A stretch of 9,723 nt of DNA from Ghiorsea sp. (GTDB lineage Bacteria > Pseudomonadota > Zetaproteobacteria > Mariprofundales > Mariprofundaceae), in assembly GCA_021772875.1 (NCBI GenBank), contig JAJFLD010000177.1:1-9723 (forward strand), read 5' to 3'. Of the stretch, positions 1-5,457 are shown piece after piece. Below the pieces are notes generated by a model that did no database searches, had not been told where the DNA came from, and saw only the letters and a list, made by a program, of their open reading frames with translations. The translations under genes and the position numbers were made by a program. Numbering within the stretch: position 1 is the first letter of the stretch; each line of letters opens with the position of its first letter.

Positions 1-2
1 CT

Positions 3-785
3 TTGAATGTAGCTCTTGGTACCACTGGCTTGTCATGTAATGCGTGCCATGTGGGTGGTGTAGGCGCAAAAAATACTGCAACTTTGCCCATGGCACTAAC
101 TTGGAGTGCGGGCGGTAATTTTAACAATCTACTTTTAGCAAGTTCAGATAGTGATAATGATGGTTTCACTAACAAACAAGAAGTCAGTGGTGCAGCAGTT
201 AATTTTAATGTCGCTACCGTTACGCCGTTTACTTTGGCTACGGGTGGCAAACCTCTGACCAATGTTTATGTGAGTGGTGATGGCACTGCACTTGAAAAAG
301 CTGCTACGGCAATCACGGCAGGCATTACGGTTCCTGCGGGGAGTGAAATTTTAGGTGGTGTCGCTGTTGATATTTATGCAACCCCAACAACTGGCGCTCC
401 TATTACACTACTTTATAAAGCAGGCGCTGCAGCTTTAACATCGACTGTTTATGCTGTAGATATGTATTCGATTGCATTTGATCCTTATGCTGCAACACCA
501 GTTCTTCCCTTGGCAGCTACTGATTGGGCATTAACAGCTACTGGTGGGGTCAGGGTTAATATGTTGCCCGCAGGGGCTGATGCAAGATACGATCTTGTTG
601 TTGTTCGGGTGATACCTGTGGTTACTTTGCCAGGCGGTGGAATTGGTGGTGATAATGAAAATGATGATGAGGGCGATGGTAAACCTGGAGCTGCATGTTT
701 GGTAGGCAGCACTACCGCACCATTGATGTTGTTTTTAGCGGTTATAAGCTTGAGTTTGTTTATTCGTAGAAAGAAAAAAGGTTAA
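3..785 (+). CDS. Secreted CxxCH / calcium-loop protein with C-terminal sorting-like tail, paralog A (5' end cut by window)
   Basis: This gene is open from the window edge, so its true start and signal peptide lie upstream. The TTG at 3-5 aligns inside the mature part of the downstream paralog and is not a start; about 32 residues are missing by that comparison. In order it shows a CNACH heme c attachment motif (36-50), a DSDNDGFTNKQE loop (147-182) that fits a 12-residue EF-hand/thrombospondin-3-type calcium site, and a domain of about 130 residues that I do not recognise. A Gly/Asp/Glu-rich linker follows, then one Cys, a hydrophobic stretch and a final RRKKKG. That ending resembles Cys-containing CTERM sorting signals, so surface or outer-membrane placement is inferred. 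It is about half identical by eye to the next gene, 82 bp downstream. A role in electron transfer is possible but unproven, and no reaction can be assigned. Confidence 0.8.
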   Translation: MNVALGTTGLSCNACHVGGVGAKNTATLPMALTWSAGGNFNNLLLASSDSDNDGFTNKQEVSGAAVNFNVATVTPFTLATGGKPLTNVYVSGDGTALEKAATAITAGITVPAGSEILGGVAVDIYATPTTGAPITLLYKAGAAALTSTVYAVDMYSIAFDPYAATPVLPLAATDWALTATGGVRVNMLPAGADARYDLVVVRVIPVVTLPGGGIGGDNENDDEGDGKPGAACLVGSTTAPLMLFLAVISLSLFIRRKKKG

Positions 786-810
786 AACATCATTCTCTAT
801 ACACACAACC

Positions 811-840
811 CCTGCAAAAATTGTGTTTTGTAGGTTTCTT
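811..840 (+). terminator. Weak hairpin between the two paralogs, probably a decayed terminator
   Basis: CCTGCAAAA (811-819) pairs with TTTTGTAGG (826-834) over nine positions with one G-T pair and a 6-nt loop. It is followed only by TTTCTT, so termination is likely partial. It resembles the strong terminator at 1690-1725 in stem, ATTGT loop and position after a paralog. Incomplete termination would let the downstream gene be co-transcribed. Confidence 0.4.
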
Positions 841-867
841 TACAGAAAAATAAAAACAGGAGAAAAG

Positions 868-1665
868 ATGTTTAACAAATTTTTTAAAACAATAACTTTT
901 ACAGCTAGTCTGGTTTTCATTGTAAGCCAAAGTGCTGAAGCTAGACCTGAATATGTGGCTGGTATGCAAGCTGCTTTGGGCAGTAACAGTATCAGTTGTG
1001 GTGCATGCCATTCTGGAGCAGCAGGCGAAGGTAATGCGAATCTTCCTTTTGCTTCAACTTGGAGATCAGGCGCTGATATGGCCTTATCCGATAGTGATGG
1101 CGATGGCTTTAATAATCGCGAAGAAGTGAATGGTGCGGACTTAAATAACCCTGCAGTTTCTCCTTTTACCTTAGCAACAGGCGGAGTAGCACGCACAAAT
1201 GTTTATATCATAGGTGATACTTCGGCACTTGAGAAAGCCATTACAGCTATTCCTAATGCAACTATCCCTGCCGATAGCCAATTGCTTGGCAACCTTGCTG
1301 TTGATGTTTATGCCGACCCAACGCTTAATGCACCTATTACGCTGGTGTACAAGGCAGGCGGTGCAGCAAGTACTTCCACAGTGTATGCTATTGATGCATA
1401 TTCAAATATTCCTTTTGCAGCAACGGATTGGACATTGAATACTAATGGAAGCATTCAGGTCAACCAATGGCCAGCAGGAGCTGCCGCAGGCACACATGAC
1501 ATCGCAGTAGTACGCAAAATACCAGTGGTTCCTGCACCAGGCCCTCGCAGAGGTGGAGATGATGAAGGAAAGCTAAAATGTATGACAAGTCATACGCTTC
1601 CAACTTCGATGATGGTGTTTGCTTTATTGGCTGTGGGTTTACTCATAAGACGTAAGCAAAGTTAA
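868..1665 (+). CDS. Secreted CxxCH / calcium-loop protein with C-terminal sorting-like tail, paralog B
   Basis: The ATG at 868 is chosen because AGGAGA (858-863) sits 4 nt upstream and because the protein then opens with a clear signal peptide. That peptide has Lys residues, a hydrophobic core at residues 9-20 and a likely cut after AEA at 25. The GTG at 823 falls inside the preceding hairpin and has no ribosome site. The product is 265 aa. It has CGACH (residues 44-48) for covalent heme, the loop DSDGDGFNNREE (75-86) with acidic residues at loop positions 1, 3, 5 and 12, and an unrecognised domain from about 95 to 222. A GGDDEG linker, Cys238, a hydrophobic segment (about 241-260) and RRKQS at the end complete it. 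Export and heme attachment would occur in the periplasm. Retention through the Cys/hydrophobic/Arg tail is inferred by analogy with CTERM signals. It might instead be a structural surface protein whose CxxCH carries no heme. Confidence 0.85.
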   Translation: MFNKFFKTITFTASLVFIVSQSAEARPEYVAGMQAALGSNSISCGACHSGAAGEGNANLPFASTWRSGADMALSDSDGDGFNNREEVNGADLNNPAVSPFTLATGGVARTNVYIIGDTSALEKAITAIPNATIPADSQLLGNLAVDVYADPTLNAPITLVYKAGGAASTSTVYAIDAYSNIPFAATDWTLNTNGSIQVNQWPAGAAAGTHDIAVVRKIPVVPAPGPRRGGDDEGKLKCMTSHTLPTSMMVFALLAVGLLIRRKQS

Positions 1666-1689
1666 TTTAAATCAACGTGTAAATATTTT

Positions 1690-1725
1690 GACCCTGCATA
1701 ACTATTGTTTTGCAGGGTCTTTTTT
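1690..1725 (+). terminator. Rho-independent terminator after the paralog pair
   Basis: A perfect 9-bp stem, GACCCTGCA (1690-1698) with TGCAGGGTC (1711-1719), has a 12-nt loop and is followed by a run of T from 1720 to 1725. It lies 24 bp after the stop of paralog B and faces the convergent exonuclease gene. There is no T-run on the other strand, so it appears to work in one direction only. Confidence 0.85.
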
Positions 1726-1758
1726 ATGGTGGTTAGGCAATCTACTGATAAGGGTTAG

Positions 1759-2556
1759 CTACCAGGCATCCAAATATTCAGCAAAGTGTGGTCGCTGTTC
1801 TTTTTCAGCTTCTAAATAATTGCGCATGCCGAGTATGGCGCGGGCATAAGCACCTTCAGAGAGTTCTCCTTTAAAGAGCATCCAGCGAAACATAATCAAG
1901 GCTGTGGTGCAGACATCTGTTTCGCAGTAATTGCGGATAGCATCGATTTCACCGCCTTCAAACATACCTCGGACATCATCACCTGCTGTGTCGAGTTTAC
2001 CCGGGATGCCAAAGGTGGTGGCTACTTCATGCATAGAACAGCGGGCAGATGCACCAAAATCGGAGAGCACTTCAAGCAAATCAAGATGATAATTGTGGGC
2101 GTAGCGGGTTTCATAGTTGTTCCACTTATCACCTTCTTTAAACCATCGGGGGCATGATAAACCATGCACCATGGCGCGATATTTAAGCACAGGCATATCA
2201 AAACCACGGCCATTGAAACTGACCAGTTGGGGAGCGCGGGATTCAATAATTTTAAAGAAACCAGCTAACATTTCTTCTTCGCTGCTATCTGCTGAACCAC
2301 CAGTAGCAATACGTTTGACCACCAACTCAGAACCATCTTCACCAACTTCGCGGGTTAAATGGACATAACTGATGGCCACCACTTGATGGAAAGGTTGGCG
2401 AGGAAAAGCATTCTTACCATCGGTTTTTTCTAAGAAATAATCGGATAAAGCATCACGTGCTTCAAAATCGTCTAATTCAGGCGCGGCAAGTAAACAGCGA
2501 GTAGCTTCGGCATCGGGTATGGTTTCAATATCAAAAACAAAAATTTCACGTTGCAT
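1759..2556 (-). CDS. PolB-like 3'-5' exonuclease (DEDDy, DNA_pol_B_exo2 type)
   Basis: This predicted stand-alone 3'-5' exonuclease of the DnaQ superfamily (265 aa) is related to the proofreading domain of family B DNA polymerases. Exo I is DIETIPD with Asp9 and Glu11. Exo II is FNGRGFD, ending at Asp120. Exo III is YCETD with Tyr210 and Asp214, which makes it the DEDDy subclass. A YHLDLLE segment (156-162) and the region around it also fit the family. The full metal-binding set is present, so the enzyme should be active on single-stranded 3' ends in the cytoplasm. Its DNA repair role is poorly known in the family. The start is supported by GGAGT (complement of 2562-2566) 5 nt upstream. It follows murJ on the same strand, but 214 bp with a repeat element lie between them, so co-transcription is uncertain. 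Confidence 0.9.
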   Translation of the reverse strand: MQREIFVFDIETIPDAEATRCLLAAPELDDFEARDALSDYFLEKTDGKNAFPRQPFHQVVAISYVHLTREVGEDGSELVVKRIATGGSADSSEEEMLAGFFKIIESRAPQLVSFNGRGFDMPVLKYRAMVHGLSCPRWFKEGDKWNNYETRYAHNYHLDLLEVLSDFGASARCSMHEVATTFGIPGKLDTAGDDVRGMFEGGEIDAIRNYCETDVCTTALIMFRWMLFKGELSEGAYARAILGMRNYLEAEKEQRPHFAEYLDAW

Positions 2557-2582
2557 ATATTACTCCGTTTAATCTGTGAAAA

Positions 2583-2718
2583 TATAGTGATTCATGAATA
2601 TGCTTTCCGTCATGCTCGCGCAGGCGGGCATCCACCACCCTATTACGCTTTGCAATTTGTAGATTCCCTTCTTCAAGGGAATGACGGTAAAAGGTAAGTC
2701 AATTTATGAATTACTATA
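2583..2718. repeat. MITE-like inverted-repeat element, Correia/dRS3-like
   Basis: The ends of this 136-bp stretch are inverted copies: TATAGTGATTCATGAAT (2583-2599) matches the complement of 2702-2718 at 15 of 17 positions. A second inner match is TTTCCGTCAT (2604-2613) against the complement of ATGACGGTAA (2681-2690). The arms differ in length by a few bases. Each arm holds a small hairpin: ATGCTC-N8-GGGCAT (2612-2631) and ATTCCC-N8-GGGAAT (2663-2682). There is no coding capacity. TATAGTG ends are typical of Correia elements of Neisseria and related IS630/mariner-type MITEs that insert at TA, and ATTCCC-N8-GGGAAT is the form of the neisserial dRS3 repeat. That kinship is an inference from the motifs. 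It fills most of the 214-bp gap between murJ and the exonuclease gene. Confidence 0.75.
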
Positions 2719-2770
2719 GCATTATTATGGCATGCAAGCATAAAGGTGATTGCCTTCAAATGCCTCAACT

Positions 2771-4321
2771 TTAACCACGTGTAATGATTTTTTTTGCACC
2801 CAATGCCCATGCGCTAAAGAAAAATAGGAGTGAGCTGAGTAGAATGACAACACTTAACCAACCAAATTGGGCAAGTTTATCCGATGGGAAAGACCAATAA
2901 TATGAGGCATAATATAGCGATGCAGCCATGGGTAAGCAGGCTATAAATGCCGATGCCATGCGCAGAAAACTTTTTCTATCAAACAAGGCACCTTGTGCGC
3001 GGTGCATGTGAGACCAGAGCAGCCCAACATTAAAAATAGAGGCAAGTGCAGTGGCAAGTGCCAAACCAACATAACCCATTACCTGCATTAAAATGATAGC
3101 AAGGATGATATTGGCAATCACTGTGTAAAAGGCATATTTCATAGGTGTTTTGCCGTCTTTGTTGGCGAAACAGGCAGTGGATAATAAACGCGCCCAACAA
3201 AATGCCATCAACCCTACAGCATAAGCTTGCAGGGTATGGGCGGTGTTGGTGGCATCTGTGCCAGTGAATTTGCCTTGCTCAAATAAAGTGCGGATGATGG
3301 GTTCGGCTAAAAACATCAATCCCACCATACACGGAAGAATAATCCACGTTAACCACGTTAAACCATCCCTTAAATCTTGCTTGGCTTCGGCGTGGCGTTT
3401 GTTGGCTAAGTGTTCTGACAATGTAGGCAAGAGCGCTGTGCCCATGGCAATGCCAAACAGCGCAAGCGGCAATTGCACAATTCTGTCGGCATAATAAAGA
3501 TAAGACACAGCACCTGTAGGTAATAATGTGGCGAGAATTGTGCCAACAAGAATGTTGATTTGAACTGCGGCAATACCAAGTACAGCAGGGCCAAAAAGCA
3601 ATAAGGTTTGATGAATGGCGGGTAATTTGGGGTTCCATGTTGGTTTGGGTATCCAGCCAATGCGTTTGAGGGCTGGAAATTGAATGGCCAATTGCAGAGC
3701 CCCGCCAAGAATCACACCCACAGCCAAAGCTTCGGCAGGGTTATCATGCAAAGGGGCAAGAATGATAGCGGCAAATAAGATGGAGATGTTTAATAAGGCG
3801 GGGCTAGCTGCCGCGACTGAAAACTTGCGGTAGGTGTTCAGCACTGCCCACGACATTGCCGCCAAAGAAATCAAAATCAAATAAGGAAACATCAAACGAG
3901 AAAGTGTTAAAGCTTGTTGCCAGCGGTCTGGTTCATCATGGAAACCTGGGGCAAAAGCAAGCAATACCCATGGCATAAAAATCATGCCCAAAATAGTGAA
4001 GAGTAATAATGCAGCCAGCAATAAACCCGCTAAAGCATTCAGATATGCGTGAGCATCAGCTTCGCCTTTTTTGCGCTCTTCTGCCAACACGGGAACAAGG
4101 GCTACTGTTAAGGTGCCTTCGGCAAACATGCGGCGGAAAAAGTTAGGTAGTTTGAAAGCAATAAAAAATGCATCAGCAAGTGGGCTTGCACCCAATAATC
4201 GCGCAATAAAAATATCACGAATAAAACCCAAAATGCGAGAAAGCATGGTCCAACTGCCGACCTTAGCAGCAGCTTTGATTAAATTGTGTCTATGATTTGA
4301 CTTCGAAGCTTCCACACCCAT
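2771..4321 (-). CDS. murJ: Lipid II flippase MurJ (MviN)
   Basis: MurJ moves lipid-linked peptidoglycan precursor (lipid II) across the inner membrane. At 516 aa it is close to the usual length (E. coli 511) and is hydrophobic throughout, consistent with 14 membrane spans. The N-terminal signature SRILGFIRD, then LADAFF and KLPNFFRRMFAEG, is diagnostic. The residues matching the essential charged positions of E. coli MurJ are all present: Arg35, Asp50, Arg63 and, in YYADR, Arg280 (E. coli Arg24, Asp39, Arg52, Arg270). The start at 4321 has a weak AAGGG about 9 nt upstream; a GTG two codons in is a possible alternative. The gene is divergent from rpsU, with 105 bp between the two starts, so the promoters must share that gap. 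No clear terminator follows it, only an imperfect hairpin (2739-2764) without a T-run and then the repeat element. Confidence 0.96.
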   Translation of the reverse strand: MGVEASKSNHRHNLIKAAAKVGSWTMLSRILGFIRDIFIARLLGASPLADAFFIAFKLPNFFRRMFAEGTLTVALVPVLAEERKKGEADAHAYLNALAGLLLAALLLFTILGMIFMPWVLLAFAPGFHDEPDRWQQALTLSRLMFPYLILISLAAMSWAVLNTYRKFSVAAASPALLNISILFAAIILAPLHDNPAEALAVGVILGGALQLAIQFPALKRIGWIPKPTWNPKLPAIHQTLLLFGPAVLGIAAVQINILVGTILATLLPTGAVSYLYYADRIVQLPLALFGIAMGTALLPTLSEHLANKRHAEAKQDLRDGLTWLTWIILPCMVGLMFLAEPIIRTLFEQGKFTGTDATNTAHTLQAYAVGLMAFCWARLLSTACFANKDGKTPMKYAFYTVIANIILAIILMQVMGYVGLALATALASIFNVGLLWSHMHRAQGALFDRKSFLRMASAFIACLPMAASLYYASYYWSFPSDKLAQFGWLSVVILLSSLLFFFSAWALGAKKIITRG

Positions 4322-4340
4322 AATGCGCGACCCTTTGCAC

Positions 4341-4390
4341 GGACTGACTTATAGTCAAGCTTCGTTGAAGACTACATCTTCAAAGGATGT
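4341..4390 (+). promoter_or_regulatory. Structured 5' leader / promoter gap upstream of rpsU
   Basis: The 105-bp gap between murJ and rpsU is rich in short inverted repeats. TGACT-tat-AGTCA lies at 4345-4357. A perfect 7-bp hairpin is TTGAAGA (4365-4371) with TCTTCAA (4377-4383). An alternative ACATC (4374-4378) with GATGT (4386-4390) cannot form at the same time. TATAGT (4350-4355) is a plausible -10 for rpsU, but no good -35 is at the right distance. Mutually exclusive hairpins just before a ribosomal protein gene suggest leader control, perhaps feedback by bS21; this is inference from the sequence alone. Confidence 0.4.
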
Positions 4391-4408
4391 AAATTTTACG
4401 GTTTGCCC

Positions 4409-4418
4409 AAGGAGGTGA
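4409..4418 (+). promoter_or_regulatory. Full-length Shine-Dalgarno of rpsU
   Basis: AAGGAGGTGA matches the complete complement of the 16S rRNA tail (TCACCTCCTT) over ten bases and ends 8 nt before the ATG at 4427. Other genes here have only 4-6 bases of match. It decides the start in favour of 4427 over the in-frame TTG at 4403. Because bS21 sits next to the 16S anti-Shine-Dalgarno in the ribosome, so complete a site on its own mRNA may matter for control. Confidence 0.9.
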
Positions 4419-4426
4419 TGTTTTAC

Positions 4427-4642
4427 ATGCCAGGAATTAGAATTAGTTCTGATGAGCCAATTGAAATGGCGATCAAACGTTTCCGTAAACAAGTTGAGCG
4501 TGGTGGTGTTGTTAGTGAATGCCGTCGTCGTGAAGCTTATGAAAAACCTTCTGTGGCGAAAAAACGCAAAGATGCTGCAGCCCGCAAGCGTCTTATGAAG
4601 CGCCTTCGTCGTATCCGTTCACGCCAACGTCGTGAATTTTAA
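4427..4642 (+). CDS. rpsU: Small ribosomal subunit protein bS21
   Basis: The product is 71 aa, the same as E. coli bS21. It starts MPGIRISSDEPIEMAIKRF, contains the family core CRRREAYEKPS (residues 32-42), and ends in a very basic helix full of Arg and Lys. bS21 binds the 30S platform near the 3' end of 16S rRNA and helps mRNA recruitment. Here the gene is alone: a terminator follows directly, and dnaG and rpoD, its partners in the classical macromolecular-synthesis operon of gammaproteobacteria, are not next to it. It is divergent from murJ. Confidence 0.97.
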   Translation: MPGIRISSDEPIEMAIKRFRKQVERGGVVSECRRREAYEKPSVAKKRKDAAARKRLMKRLRRIRSRQRREF

Positions 4643-4671
4643 GTAGGCAAACCAACATATTTGGTTTTAAC

Positions 4672-4709
4672 AAAGCCGGCTCAATCTTATAGATTGGGTC
4701 GGCTTTTTT
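4672..4709 (+). terminator. Rho-independent terminator of rpsU (repeat copy 1)
   Basis: The 16-nt arm 4672-4687 pairs with 4691-4706 around a 3-nt TAT loop, with two G-T pairs, and the T-run covers 4704-4709. It begins 29 bp after the rpsU stop. The whole 38-base sequence recurs at 5303-5340 with a single difference (G at 4697, A at 5328). Confidence 0.93.
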
Positions 4710-4723
4710 ATTGGATATCATGC

Positions 4724-4752
4724 TTGACCTGAGTGTGGGCGGTAGCTACGTT
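4724..4752 (+). promoter_or_regulatory. Possible promoter of the lipoprotein gene
   Basis: TTGACC (4724-4729) is a good -35, and 17 bp later there is only a poor -10, TACGTT (4747-4752). The gene lies between two terminators and so needs its own promoter in this gap of about 87 bp; this is the best pair I can see. An AT-rich stretch at 4761-4780 could provide another -10. Confidence 0.3.
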
Positions 4753-4796
4753 CCCAACGGTTACATTAACATAATTAATGAGAGGGGAGTAAAAGT

Positions 4797-5270
4797 ATGA
4801 AGTTATTGATAAAAGGGGTGTTGCTTTTAGCACTTTTTTCTTTTTCGAGTTGTGCATCATTGCCAAAGCCAGAAGAAATGAAGAAAGATATTGCTGGATT
4901 TGAATTACCTAAGCTGCCATTGGATGGGAAAGCAATTGTTTATGTTGTAAGACCATCCTCTATAGGAACACTAGTCCGCTTTAATGTTTATGTGGATGAT
5001 AAAGAAGCAGCATCTGAGATGGGGTACACACGAGGAAATGAGTATATATATTTTAGTGTGGAGCCTGGTAATCATCAAATTTTGTCATTAGCTGAAAACT
5101 GGGCAGAAGTGAATATTGTTGCTAAGGCAGGAGATACTATTTTTATCCAGCAAGATGCTCACATGGGTATTATTATGGCAAGAAACTCTATTGCGCCAAT
5201 TCAGAACTATGTGGGTAAGTATCATATCAAGCATTCAACATTGGGCACAATTATAAAAGAAGAGAAGTAA
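4797..5270 (+). CDS. Small lipoprotein, DUF2846-like
   Basis: The 157-aa product begins with a lipoprotein signal peptide: MKLLIKG, a hydrophobic core, then FSSC with Cys19 as the residue to be lipidated and cut before. The residue after it is Ala and there is no Asp at +2, so outer-membrane sorting is expected. From about residue 44 it reads as a beta-rich domain with AIVYVVRP, then FNVYVDD, then VEPGNHQI. This is the order typical of DUF2846 proteins (an Arg-Pro strand, a bound-ligand-like strand pair and a PG(N/T)H turn). Their function is unknown. GGGGAG (4784-4789) lies 7 nt before the ATG. The gene stands alone between two nearly identical terminators, so it is a single-gene transcription unit. 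The family call comes from pattern recognition of these motifs. Confidence 0.75.
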   Translation: MKLLIKGVLLLALFSFSSCASLPKPEEMKKDIAGFELPKLPLDGKAIVYVVRPSSIGTLVRFNVYVDDKEAASEMGYTRGNEYIYFSVEPGNHQILSLAENWAEVNIVAKAGDTIFIQQDAHMGIIMARNSIAPIQNYVGKYHIKHSTLGTIIKEEK

Positions 5271-5300
5271 TTTATTCCGTTTTGAATAGATATAAAAATA

Positions 5301-5341
5301 AAAAAGCCGGCTCAATCTTATAGATTGAGTCGGCTTTTTTT
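5301..5341 (+). terminator. Rho-independent terminator of the lipoprotein gene (repeat copy 2)
   Basis: Arm 5301-5318 pairs with 5322-5339 around a TAT loop, with one G-T pair, and a run of T covers 5335-5341. The preceding A-run (5298-5305) would let the hairpin act on the minus strand too. It matches copy 1 at 4672-4709 at 37 of 38 bases, while the surrounding sequences differ. Confidence 0.93.
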
Positions 5342-5457
5342 GTTGTTAAAGTCTGATGATGTTTAGCTTGTTAGTTAGAAGTCTGGTGTTACAGAAGTTT
5401 GAAGTGGTCTCTTAATTGCTTCATCTCTGGAAGTCGATATGATTTTAGAGGTGATTT

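Noticed and set aside
3..5. TTG at the window start as the real start of the first gene
   Set aside because: It aligns with residue 33 of the downstream paralog, has no visible ribosome site, and would leave out the signal peptide.
823..867. Extended N-terminus of paralog B from GTG 823
   Set aside because: It falls in the hairpin between the genes, lacks a Shine-Dalgarno, and would put 15 charged residues before a normal signal peptide.
485..1196. Minus-strand open frames across the paralog pair
   Set aside because: They are antisense to well-supported secreted proteins, and their products look like random Pro/Ser-rich translations.
2739..2764. Terminator directly after murJ
   Set aside because: GCAT...ATGC with an inner AAGG/CCTT pair forms an imperfect hairpin, but no T-run follows on the minus strand.
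4403..4426. rpsU start at TTG 4403
   Set aside because: The full Shine-Dalgarno lies inside this stretch, and ATG 4427 gives the standard 71-residue bS21.
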